Positions 13,037 to 19,568 of a stretch of 21,749 bases of DNA are shown in pieces. Source of the DNA: Desulfurococcales archaeon. Its GTDB lineage: Archaea > Thermoproteota > Thermoprotei_A > Sulfolobales > Ignisphaeraceae. Location of the stretch: positions 1 through 21,749 of the forward strand of contig JAMOOB010000027.1 of assembly GCA_027066265.1 (NCBI GenBank). Reading direction: 5' to 3'. The notes under the pieces are model-generated. The model was not told the DNA's origin. It searched no databases and worked only from the letters and a program-made list of their open reading frames with translations. The number at the start of each line of letters is the position of its first letter. Positions within the stretch are counted from its first letter, which is position 1. The translations under genes were made by a program, and so were the position numbers.

Positions 13037-13765
13037 GTGGGCTCTACCAAAGCTTCGTCGAATATAGATGCTTCGTTTGTTGCAAGGTTTATGAGCTTGA
13101 TAGATTCGTTGCCTCATAATGCTAAGAGAGCTGTGGAGCTCTGCTCAAAGGCGATAACGTGGAGCGACGTTGCTAGGATGGTTGCGCTCGCGTTTGCTAC
13201 ACCTATCCGTATTAGGGAAGTCATTAACGGCAAGGAACGCACCTATCAATCTGAGTGGAGCCTCTGGTACTCTCGCGAACACAGAAAGATCTACATAGCG
13301 TTCGAGGTAGATGCCGATACGTTAACCAACCTAAACCTGTACTACAAACGAAAGAACAACGTGTACTGGGATCCCATGAAGGGGCTCCTGTACGGATTTA
13401 CTAGCGGTGACTACACCTTCGAGATCTACCTAGAGGTTAGCGATCTCACAATAATCGATTTCGTGATAAAGCTACTACAGGTATTTCCAACGATGTTCGT
13501 CTTTAACATGAATGAAGAGTACGTATACTTCATACCCGGATCGATACTGAACGTAATAACAAAGGAACTCGACGAACATACAGCTATCGAAATAATGGAG
13601 AGACTCCCGTTGCCACTAATGTACTTCTCGATGCTGTGGAGTTGCGTGCATCGAACAGTCGATGAAGATACGTGGAAAGAAATCGAAGAGAAGGTCTTCA
13701 AGTCCGTAAGTGAAGAATTCAAGAAATTCGTGAAGGAGCTGGAGAAGAAGTACGGCAAACGCTAG
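13037..13765 (+). CDS. Protein of unknown function (242 aa)
   Basis: Starts with GTG at 13037, 6 nt after GGTGA and 39 nt after a TATA box. The N-terminus is Ser/Ala-rich; the middle is rich in strands with many aromatic residues (EWSLWYSREHRKIYIAF, VYWDPMKGLLYGF, EYVYFIPGS); the C-terminus is a long Lys/Glu amphipathic helix (about 212-242). No membrane span is clear. Its TAG stop and the stop of the converging gene at 13762 share the palindrome CTAG, so the two genes overlap by 4 bp tail to tail. No family is recognised. Confidence 0.75.
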   Translation: MGSTKASSNIDASFVARFMSLIDSLPHNAKRAVELCSKAITWSDVARMVALAFATPIRIREVINGKERTYQSEWSLWYSREHRKIYIAFEVDADTLTNLNLYYKRKNNVYWDPMKGLLYGFTSGDYTFEIYLEVSDLTIIDFVIKLLQVFPTMFVFNMNEEYVYFIPGSILNVITKELDEHTAIEIMERLPLPLMYFSMLWSCVHRTVDEDTWKEIEEKVFKSVSEEFKKFVKELEKKYGKR

Positions 13766-14130
13766 CCACCTTGCTCGCTACCTTCTCCATGTTGCGAATC
13801 GTGTATCTCTACCTTCTTGATGTCCGACAGCATCAGGGCTTTCTTGATTGCTTCCATCCCTTCTTGGTTCCCTACGCATAGCCCTCGATACGTTCGCTTG
13901 ACGTATATCGTGCACAGAGCATCTATCGCTTGCGTAGCCTTGTTTATCGCTATGGCTGCACCTATCCTGGTGTAACGGTATCTGCGCAAGCACTTCTCCT
14001 GAAGCATTTCTAGGTAGAGCGTTGCGAACGCGTTGATTGGTCTGGGGGGCTTTGCGTAGTACTCGAATACCACGTAGTGGTTATCGACGTCGTACACCTT
14101 TCTAAACCTATCGGATCGAGTGAGCTTCAT
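13762..14130 (-). CDS. Small protein of unknown function (122 aa)
   Basis: The ATG at 14130 follows GGTGAGAGG closely. The first 40 residues form strands (VYDVDNHYVVFEYYAKPP), followed by helices with a KCLRRYRYTRIGAAIAINKATQAIDALCTIYVKR stretch. The C-terminus is a Gly/Glu/Gln-rich tail. It is the last gene of a five-gene minus-strand block starting near 17088, 9 nt after the preceding gene. Basic in the middle and could bind nucleic acid, but no family is recognised. Confidence 0.7.
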   Translation of the reverse strand: MKLTRSDRFRKVYDVDNHYVVFEYYAKPPRPINAFATLYLEMLQEKCLRRYRYTRIGAAIAINKATQAIDALCTIYVKRTYRGLCVGNQEGMEAIKKALMLSDIKKVEIHDSQHGEGSEQGG

Positions 14131-14139
14131 CCTCTCACC

Positions 14140-14580
14140 CTACTTGATCGATACCAATCCGCACTTGTAGAGCGTAGCCATCAGGGCTGTTCTGACTATG
14201 CGGACGCACAGAGCTCGAAGATTGTTGCGTCGCTCGCTCTCCGTAAGGGCGTTGTATCGCGATCCAAGTATCTGCTTGGCGTGCCTGTACATCCATCCAA
14301 GCACCTGATCGTAGAGATAGTCGCTCTCATCGAGATCGGGAAGAGGTAGATCCCTGAACTCCTTCTCGAGAAGGTTCCTCACGTAGTCTCGGTACAGGTT
14401 ACGTATGTAGGGAATCGCGTAGCTCAAGGCAACGATCTCCTCCTCCAACCTCTTCACGATGAACTCCATTACATCGAGGCTACGGTTCATCAACTCGTAC
14501 TGCGTAAACGTAAGCAGGAGCGTCTCGATGTAGTTCCTACCATGTATCAGGGTAGGTGAGAAGAGTCCGCGGAAGCTCAT
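14140..14580 (-). CDS. Helical protein of unknown function, coupled to the ATPase (146 aa)
   Basis: Its ATG overlaps the ATPase stop codon (ATGA), with GGCGAGGAG upstream, so translation is coupled and the product probably works with the ATPase. The protein is almost wholly alpha-helical, with a Leu-rich first half (residues 18-60) and an Arg-rich end. It has no signal peptide or clear membrane span. No family is recognised; an ATPase-associated adaptor is an inference from position alone. Confidence 0.75.
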   Translation of the reverse strand: MSFRGLFSPTLIHGRNYIETLLLTFTQYELMNRSLDVMEFIVKRLEEEIVALSYAIPYIRNLYRDYVRNLLEKEFRDLPLPDLDESDYLYDQVLGWMYRHAKQILGSRYNALTESERRNNLRALCVRIVRTALMATLYKCGLVSIK

Positions 14581-15611
14581 GGCTCCTCGCCCCCTGCGTT
14601 GCTCGGCTCCTTATCCACAGCTGTGGAAACCTCTCCATGCACCTCTTCCGGAAGCTCGATCTCTTCCTCTTCCTCAGCCTCCTCCATCCGCTTCTCGACT
14701 TTCTCCACGAACTTCTCGAGACGCATCTCCTCGACCTTGGGCAACAGCTCCAGCATCTTGTCAACGATCTGGATCCTGCGGAGACCGGTGGTTCTCCTAG
14801 CCTCCACCATCTTGTTCCAGAGATCCTGCGGCATCCTCACAGTTGGGAGGAGTACGTCTACGGCGAGCGCGTTCCTCTCCCTCCTACGCTTCGACGTGTA
14901 GTCGTCGTAGGGAACGAACTTGAATACGTCGAGTATCATACCCTCGACGTCGACCTCCTTAGCCTCGACAACGATGTCCGTGATCTCTCGGAGCCTAGCC
15001 GGGATGGAGTTGAAGCTCCTCGCGGTCATTATCAGCACTCCGCACCAATCCTTCAGCTGATCCAGGATCGAGAAGAGGTACGCCCAGAAGTGTTGCCCTA
15101 GGAAGATCCAGTACTTCGATATCTGCGCACCGACGTCGTCTATGATCATGAACGGAACCCACTCCTTGTTCTCTATGAGCCTCCTGGCAACCTTGACGAA
15201 GTCGTTGGGGGTGAAGAACGTGAACGCGCCAACCATCTTAACGGCTTCCAGCGGATTGAATCCGCATAGCCTCAGCGCTCCGTAAGCCGAGAGAACCGCG
15301 TACGTAGTCTTGCCACTCCCTCCGAGACCGACTATCGCTACCGTAACGTGCTTCCAGAGACCACGCTTGACTCGAAGAGCGAACCTCTCCGCAATCAACG
15401 CCGCTAGGTACAGCCTCCGGGAAGCGAGATCAACGTTCACGACGGGGTTATCTTCGTAGCGGTACGTAACCACCGCGCCCCAGATGCGCTTGGCTAGCTC
15501 GATGAGGTTCGCCGGAGCGCCCCTAACCAAGCTAACGTACTTGGCGTGGAGAACCTTGATCTCCCTAACGATCTCGAACACAGAATCATCTATCCTCGGA
15601 ACGCTACTCAT
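14577..15611 (-). CDS. P-loop ATPase with possible C-terminal ribbon-helix-helix (344 aa)
   Basis: Walker A is GLGGSGKTT (about 95-103), Walker B is FMIIDDVGA (about 154-162). A sensor-like strand VLIMTARS (192-199) is followed by RLREITD (207-212), a candidate arginine finger. The pattern fits AAA+/RecA-like ATPases of archaeal viruses and plasmids. Residues about 254-290 (LPTVRMPQDLW ... GLRRIQIVDKMLELL) follow the ribbon-helix-helix spacing: strand, helix, G-x-x-R turn, helix. After this come a coiled coil and a very acidic tail. Likely roles are replication initiation, segregation or packaging. The gene has one palindrome copy upstream of its promoter and one inside its last codons (14614-14627). 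A weak TATA-like GTTTTTG is centred 38 nt before the ATG. Confidence 0.8.
   Translation of the reverse strand: MSSVPRIDDSVFEIVREIKVLHAKYVSLVRGAPANLIELAKRIWGAVVTYRYEDNPVVNVDLASRRLYLAALIAERFALRVKRGLWKHVTVAIVGLGGSGKTTYAVLSAYGALRLCGFNPLEAVKMVGAFTFFTPNDFVKVARRLIENKEWVPFMIIDDVGAQISKYWIFLGQHFWAYLFSILDQLKDWCGVLIMTARSFNSIPARLREITDIVVEAKEVDVEGMILDVFKFVPYDDYTSKRRRERNALAVDVLLPTVRMPQDLWNKMVEARRTTGLRRIQIVDKMLELLPKVEEMRLEKFVEKVEKRMEEAEEEEEIELPEEVHGEVSTAVDKEPSNAGGEEP
14614..14627. repeat. Palindrome TCCACAGCTGTGGA, copy inside ATPase gene
   Basis: Perfect 14-bp palindrome in the 3' end of the ATPase gene, encoding S-T-A-V-D in the acidic tail. Confidence 0.9.
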
Positions 15612-15674
15612 CAGCGATCCCGGAACGGAAGAGCGAAAGAAGGCACAAAAACGCGAGATGCGGATTCGCGGATC

Positions 15675-15688
15675 TCCACAGCTGTGGG
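15675..15688. repeat. Palindrome CCACAGCTGTGG, copy upstream of ATPase gene
   Basis: TCCACAGCTGTGGG flanked on both sides by GATC (15671-15674 and 15689-15692), extending the symmetry to 22 bp with one mismatch pair. Centred about 33 bp upstream of the ATPase TATA-like box and directly after the stop of the preceding gene. Confidence 0.9.
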
Positions 15689-15691
15689 GAT

Positions 15692-16342
15692 CTACTTCCT
15701 CGCTCTCCTTCCAACGAAGAACACGAAGTACCTAACTTCCTTCTCGCGTCGCTCCTCGTCGCTCTTCTCAGCGATCTCTTCCGTCGATTCGGAGCCTTCC
15801 TTCTCCTCGCTTTCTTCCTCGCGAACCACCTTCTTCGCTATCAGCAGAACGTACCTCAGCGGACACTCTACCAAGCTAGACGTTCTGTAGACGAGCTCCC
15901 CATCCTTCACCGCTATCAACGGTGGTAGCTCCTGCGGTAGGAGCTCTATCGCTTCGAGGAGGTAGTTGGAGTACTTCGAGAGCTTCCTAACGAGCTTGCT
16001 CGCCTTCCTCTCCTCAACGAATTCGTTGGGGAGCATCGTTACGGTTGCTACGAGCGTTGCGGGGAAAAGCATGCTCTCGGCGCAGTAGAGTAGGTAGTGC
16101 GCTAGGAGAACCATGTCGTACTCAGCGTTGCTTACACAGACCGTGGGATACCTAGAGAAGCTGTAGCTAACGAAGACCCCCTTCCCTCGGCAGACGAAGC
16201 ACGGTTTCCCGAGGCTCGGATCCGTCGTGAACTTGCTACACGTAGCTATCTTGGCGAACAGCCTATGCTTCTCGCAAGCGTTGGCAACGCTCCTCCTAGA
16301 GATCAGGCGCGTAGCTATGTTCTTCAGGGAGTCGAGACCCAT
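15692..16342 (-). CDS. Protein with N-terminal Cys cluster and acidic tail (216 aa)
   Basis: Starts at ATG 16342 (MGLDSLKNIATRLISRR): the GGTGAGG ribosome-binding site overlaps the stop codon of the upstream gene, so the pair is coupled. C23, H26, C35, C48 and C51 (C-F-V-C) in the N-terminal region could form a zinc site. A hydrophobic helical middle (about 80-105) is followed by a Glu-rich segment (about 175-205) and a short hydrophobic-basic C-terminus (YFVFFVGRRARK). A longer frame to 16525 overlaps the membrane gene and is not credited. No family is recognised. It could be a virion-associated or replication accessory protein. Confidence 0.7.
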   Translation of the reverse strand: MGLDSLKNIATRLISRRSVANACEKHRLFAKIATCSKFTTDPSLGKPCFVCRGKGVFVSYSFSRYPTVCVSNAEYDMVLLAHYLLYCAESMLFPATLVATVTMLPNEFVEERKASKLVRKLSKYSNYLLEAIELLPQELPPLIAVKDGELVYRTSSLVECPLRYVLLIAKKVVREEESEEKEGSESTEEIAEKSDEERREKEVRYFVFFVGRRARK

Positions 16343-16347
16343 GCGCC

Positions 16348-17088
16348 TCACCACGAGAACGTTGCGTTCACTAGGATCCACACTATGCCGATCGTTATGA
16401 GTAGCGGTATCAACCACCTCATCCACGCGTACTTCGCCGTCACGAACTTCTGCATCGATTCGACGTACTTCTGGAACGTCTGGTAGTTCCTGGACATCGC
16501 GAAGAAGTGCTGTATCGCTTCGCACGCGTCGTCCATCACCTTATCGAAGTACTCCGTAAGCATCTTCTCCACGTCGAACGCCATCGCTATCTCCAGCGAT
16601 GGAGAGATCTTTATGTGCCCGATCAGCTTCTCTTGCATCGAGTAGAGGTGCGATATTATCTTTGACAGCTCGTCCTTTGGAATGTCGGCGAGCTCCTCCG
16701 TACGCATCAGCGCGGATAGAGCGCTTACGAAGGCTGGATCGATGGGTAGCGCTATGTAGTTCCTCTTGTACGCTAGGACGCACGGAACCTTGGAGCTGAA
16801 CCAGCACGTATAGCTAACGCTCCGCGAAGGCATGAATAGGAAGAGCATCATGTCCTTCGTTGCTCCGTATATCCTATCGGCGAGCTTTACCATCGGGATC
16901 CTGTATATCTTCCTATGTTGCTTATCTATTATCAGCGCGTAGAGATCAGCGATCTCTCCCCTCCTAAGCATCCTCCTCACCGTTAGCGGCACGGTTATCG
17001 CGCCGAATAGAATGAAGGCTATCCCTATCAACGTGAACGGGCTCGTCAGCACGTCTATCGGGAAGTAGAACGGGAACGAACCATCCAT
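16348..17088 (-). CDS. Membrane protein anchored at both ends (246 aa)
   Basis: A hydrophobic helix at about residues 13-34 is followed by a basic stop (VRRMLRRGE), a large soluble middle with a Lys-rich mixed domain and helical bundle, and a second hydrophobic helix at about 225-243 (WLIPLLITIGIVWILVNA). Both ends cross the membrane, with the large domain on one side. ATG 17088 is chosen over GTG 17097 because GGTGTTGGG then serves as ribosome-binding site and the TATA box (17120-17127) is 35 nt upstream. First gene of the block leading to the ATPase. No family is recognised; a virion membrane or assembly role is an inference. Confidence 0.75.
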   Translation of the reverse strand: MDGSFPFYFPIDVLTSPFTLIGIAFILFGAITVPLTVRRMLRRGEIADLYALIIDKQHRKIYRIPMVKLADRIYGATKDMMLFLFMPSRSVSYTCWFSSKVPCVLAYKRNYIALPIDPAFVSALSALMRTEELADIPKDELSKIISHLYSMQEKLIGHIKISPSLEIAMAFDVEKMLTEYFDKVMDDACEAIQHFFAMSRNYQTFQKYVESMQKFVTAKYAWMRWLIPLLITIGIVWILVNATFSW

Positions 17089-17102
17089 ACCCAACACCGA
17101 AC

Positions 17103-17127
17103 GCTTATGAAGCTACGAGGTATATAT
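17103..17127. promoter_or_regulatory. Interlocked divergent promoters
   Basis: A strong TATATA (17120-17127, read on the minus strand) is 35 nt from ATG 17088, while CTTATGAAG (17103-17110) is about 36 nt from ATG 17143 on the plus strand. Each TATA box lies on the far side of the other, so the two transcripts would overlap at their 5' ends and polymerase binding should be mutually exclusive. Confidence 0.45.
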
Positions 17128-17142
17128 CCGCGCGGTGAAAGC

Positions 17143-17868
17143 ATGGGTAGAGCTCTCTACATAGCGCTCGTGCTAGCGCTATATCTATGCACTTCACTCG
17201 CTGGACTTGCTTCGCCAAACCCCACAGCTGTGGTAACGGCGCAGGGGATAGAGGTGACCGTTACGAACACCACGAACACCACCGCGATAATGGTTCGGTT
17301 CAGCGAGGTCGTGGTCTACAACTTCTCTGCCGTGAACGTGAGGATCGGCTACATCGACGTCGATCTTCTGAGGATCGTGTATACGTGTATATACAACTAC
17401 AACTATACCGAGGAGTGTCAACCGATCGAGGTAAAGGTATACAACGATACCGTGCTCGTCAAGGATCTGAACTTTACGGATCTCGACGCGATGTGTAACT
17501 CGACGAGTTCGTTGGAGGGTCTCTGCAACTACTACTACGATATCAACGTCAGCGACTACGCGAAGATCGTTATCGAGGTGTACAACGCTACGAGCGGGGA
17601 GCTCCTCGAACGTTGCGAGGTTCCGAAGTACGAGTACGCGAAGATGCTTAAGGGGTACCTAGCGTGGTTGGTACAGCTCATACCGATAGCGTTGCTGATC
17701 GGGCTCGCCGGAAGGGGGAGCGTGAAAAGCATCGGGATAGGGCTGATATGCTTCGGCGTAGCGATAGAGCTCCTCTTCAGCCTAGGCTTCGTACCTCCGT
17801 ATGCACACATAGTGTTCACGCTAGCGATAGTGATGGGGCTGATCCTAGTGTTCGTATCCGAGAAGTAG
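17143..17868 (+). CDS. Secreted/virion membrane glycoprotein candidate (241 aa)
   Basis: A clear signal peptide (MGRALYIALVLALYLCTSLAG) is followed by an ectodomain of about 145 residues with nine N-x-S/T sequons (N42, N45, N60, N87, N101, N110, N119, N135, N148) and five cysteines (82, 92, 118, 128, 158). Three hydrophobic helices follow at about 172-190, 196-214 and 222-238. This suits an exported, glycosylated protein anchored by its C-terminus, such as a virion surface or host-attachment protein. The start at 17143 follows GGTGA by 5 nt; starting at 17107 would put basic residues in front of the signal peptide. A palindrome copy at 17222-17233 encodes P-T-A-V just after the signal peptide. 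No family is recognised. Confidence 0.75.
   Translation: MGRALYIALVLALYLCTSLAGLASPNPTAVVTAQGIEVTVTNTTNTTAIMVRFSEVVVYNFSAVNVRIGYIDVDLLRIVYTCIYNYNYTEECQPIEVKVYNDTVLVKDLNFTDLDAMCNSTSSLEGLCNYYYDINVSDYAKIVIEVYNATSGELLERCEVPKYEYAKMLKGYLAWLVQLIPIALLIGLAGRGSVKSIGIGLICFGVAIELLFSLGFVPPYAHIVFTLAIVMGLILVFVSEK
17222..17233. repeat. Palindrome CCACAGCTGTGG, copy inside glycoprotein gene
   Basis: Perfect 12-bp palindrome in coding sequence (CCC-ACA-GCT-GTG-GT frame); rightmost copy of the set. Confidence 0.85.
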
Positions 17869-17875
17869 CGCGGAG

Positions 17876-18322
17876 CTACGCGCTCTCCATCTTCACGAAC
17901 ACGCTTTTCTCGGATCCCTCGACGAGGGTCTCCACGTACTCGTACTCGTTCCTCGTACATGGTCTGAACGTGATCCATCTCCTTACGTACTCTCCACCCT
18001 CCTCTATTCCTCCTTCCGAAACCTCGTGCTGTTCGAAGGCTATGCAAACGATGTCGCGAGCCCCGCCGTGCTCGCCTTCGAGAACTACGTATCCGTGATG
18101 CTCGTCCTCGTCGATCACGAAGCACGCATCCAGCTTCATCGAGATCGGCACTACCTCGAGCCCTTCACCGCGGGGATTCATCGCTCCTTGGAGCGTGATG
18201 AGCGCGAGCTCGGTCATTCGCATCGAGCAGAGCCTACTCACGGCTTCCAGCGCGTCGTCCGTTCGGGTCATAGCAGCGATCCTGTCCGCCAACCACTTGG
18301 GGAGGAGATCAACGAGGTTCAT
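17876..18322 (-). CDS. Acidic protein of unknown function (148 aa)
   Basis: ATG 18322 (MNLVDLLPKWLADRI) follows GGTGTGG by 5-7 nt; a TAATTAG box at about 18361 lies 39 nt upstream. The first half is helical (residues 1-50). The second half is beta-rich and strongly acidic (IDEDEHHGYVVLEGEHGG), with cysteines scattered (about 32, 67, 92, 122). It has no membrane span. It converges on the glycoprotein gene and is divergent from the gene at 18385. No family is recognised; an acidic beta-protein could be a DNA mimic, but nothing proves that. Confidence 0.7.
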   Translation of the reverse strand: MNLVDLLPKWLADRIAAMTRTDDALEAVSRLCSMRMTELALITLQGAMNPRGEGLEVVPISMKLDACFVIDEDEHHGYVVLEGEHGGARDIVCIAFEQHEVSEGGIEEGGEYVRRWITFRPCTRNEYEYVETLVEGSEKSVFVKMESA

Positions 18323-18340
18323 GGATCCACACCAGCAACG

Positions 18341-18366
18341 CATATAGATTTCCTAGGCTAATTACC
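18341..18366. promoter_or_regulatory. Interlocked divergent promoters (second pair)
   Basis: CATATAG (18341-18347) lies 40 nt before the plus-strand ATG 18385, and TAATTAG (centred about 18361, minus strand) lies 39 nt before ATG 18322. As at 17103-17127, each TATA box is beyond the other, so the leaders overlap. Confidence 0.4.
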
Positions 18367-18384
18367 GCTCAATGGGAGCAGAGA

Positions 18385-18729
18385 ATGGATAGCGTTCTGG
18401 AGGTGCTGATCGCGGTGTGTAGGGACGAGGATCTTCATCGGCTAAGCATCTCGAACGGTAGAAGGCTCAAGGTCAGGAAGCTTCTGCACATCATAAGTAG
18501 GCGCAGACCCGAGCTCTTCGAGCGACTCCGCAACGAGCTGAAGTGCGAGGACAACGTCTGCATGTACAAGTCGATGGGTGCGAAGCTCTACAAAGCTTAT
18601 GGAGTGGATATAAACCTAGAACAGATCGAGACCTTGGGTGATCTATGTGCGTTCATTCGACGCAAACTTCTACTCTCGGAACAAGGGATTCGAGGAGTCG
18701 ATGATAGACCTACTGTTCGTAGCCGATGA
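18385..18729 (+). CDS. Basic helical protein of unknown function (114 aa)
   Basis: The ATG at 18385 follows GGGAGCAGAG. The protein is basic and helical with four cysteines (about residues 12, 50, 55, 59, in ELKCEDNVCMYK) and an Arg-rich middle (KVRKLLHIISRRRPELFERLR), consistent with a small nucleic-acid-binding protein. Its last 29 bp overlap the next gene. No family is recognised. The C-terminal 15 residues (GIRGVDDRPTVRSR) look less ordered and lie over the start of the next gene. Confidence 0.65.
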   Translation: MDSVLEVLIAVCRDEDLHRLSISNGRRLKVRKLLHIISRRRPELFERLRNELKCEDNVCMYKSMGAKLYKAYGVDINLEQIETLGDLCAFIRRKLLLSEQGIRGVDDRPTVRSR

Positions 18730-18883
18730 AGCGGGTTGCACGAGCCGAGACGTCGAGAAGCTCATCGATGCCGTGGTCAAGATGTTCACCAACGGAGGAT
18801 TCGAGGTCAGGTATACTTGCGTAAGCGGAAGGAGAATAGTTGTAAGAAGGAAAAACAGATCGTTTGAGATAAGGATCGAGTAG
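18701..18883 (+). CDS. Small basic protein of unknown function (60 aa)
   Basis: ATG 18701 (MIDLLFVADEAGCTSRDVEK) follows GAGGAG by 3 nt and overlaps the upstream gene by 29 bp, so the two are likely coupled. An open frame to 18638 upstream lacks signals. The pattern helix (SRDVEKLIDAVVKMF) then two strands (FEVRYTCVSGRRIVVRRKNRSFEIRIE) suggests a small winged-helix or similar DNA-binding domain; this is an inference. Converges on the coat-like gene at 18897 with only 13 bp between. Confidence 0.65.
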   Translation: MIDLLFVADEAGCTSRDVEKLIDAVVKMFTNGGFEVRYTCVSGRRIVVRRKNRSFEIRIE

Positions 18884-18896
18884 ACGTTACGATAGC

Positions 18897-19166
18897 TTAC
18901 TTTCCTGTCATACTCCTGATTACCGGTACTAGGATCACTAGAAGTACTGCAACGCCTGCGATGATACCGACGATGCCGAGGAATGGTAGAGCCTTGCCTA
19001 TCAGGTTCACGTCGCTTGTTATCACACCTCCAGAGCTCTTGTTGAACTCGCTGACGACGTATATTGCCGTACCGGCTAGGATGGTTGCACCCATCAGTAC
19101 GCCTACAACGGTTATAACGTTCCTAAGACCTCCCTCGACCTCTGCCCAGCTCGGTGCTTCTGCCAT
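18897..19166 (-). CDS. Two-helix hydrophobic protein, candidate major coat protein (89 aa)
   Basis: A short amphipathic N-terminus (MAEAPSWAEVEGGLRN) is followed by two long hydrophobic helices (about 17-38 and 58-82) joined by a polar Ser/Gly-rich loop with one Asn (NKSSGG), then a basic end (RSMTGK). This small size and helix-polar loop-helix plan match the VP1/VP3-type coat proteins of spindle-shaped archaeal viruses; I infer the role from architecture, not from sequence identity. GGTGAACC provides the ribosome-binding site and a strong TATA box (TTTATAT, 19201-19207) lies 38 nt upstream, as expected for a highly expressed gene. Alternatives are a holin-like or other small membrane protein. 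Confidence 0.7.
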   Translation of the reverse strand: MAEAPSWAEVEGGLRNVITVVGVLMGATILAGTAIYVVSEFNKSSGGVITSDVNLIGKALPFLGIVGIIAGVAVLLVILVPVIRSMTGK

Positions 19167-19198
19167 TCGGGTTCACCGTTGCTTCCAGCCGTAAGGTA

Positions 19199-19219
19199 GG
19201 ATATAAACTCTTTCATGGT
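19199..19219 (-). promoter_or_regulatory. Strong promoter of the coat-like gene, repeated at 20459
   Basis: Minus-strand TTTATATCC with upstream CCATGAAAGAG. A 21-bp block around it recurs at 20459-20479 with one mismatch. Confidence 0.6.
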
Positions 19220-19558
19220 TCATACCATCGAGGTGCTCTGCATAGCTATCTTCGTAGCTGTTTCGGGCGGTAGCACTCCCGTTCCTAGGAGCTTGACGGC
19301 GTACGTGATGAGGATCTCCGCTACGCGCTCTATGGTATCGGCTCTCCACTTCTCTAGCTCGTGCGGTAGGTTCTCGGGGCACTCCCTAGGTAGCACCTTG
19401 CATACGAAGCGTAGCCACGTGTACGCGAGCGCTACCTTGGTCGTTATCGGGGTTCCCTCCTCGAGCATCCTGGGAACTACCTCGTTGAGTATGTGGAACG
19501 CTATCCTTATCCTGATCTCGGCAGGGCTGTACTCTCCTTGAAGGATGTTCAGAGCCAT
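19220..19558 (-). CDS. Helical protein of unknown function (112 aa)
   Basis: ATG 19558 follows GGTGGGG by 4 nt; that motif overlaps the region right after the upstream gene's stop codon, so the two genes form a unit. The in-frame GTG at 19567 is an alternative start. The protein is mostly helical with a tyrosine/alanine-rich middle, and has two cysteines (about 53 and 60). No membrane span is clear. Located between the coat-like gene and a four-helix membrane gene, it is probably part of the virion module. No family is recognised. Confidence 0.7.
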   Translation of the reverse strand: MALNILQGEYSPAEIRIRIAFHILNEVVPRMLEEGTPITTKVALAYTWLRFVCKVLPRECPENLPHELEKWRADTIERVAEILITYAVKLLGTGVLPPETATKIAMQSTSMV

Positions 19559-19568
19559 TTTCCCCACC

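Noticed and set aside
14556..15101. 181-residue plus-strand frame opposite the ATPase
   Set aside because: Rich in Leu/His/Arg from antisense of Glu-rich codons; the ATPase strand has Walker motifs.
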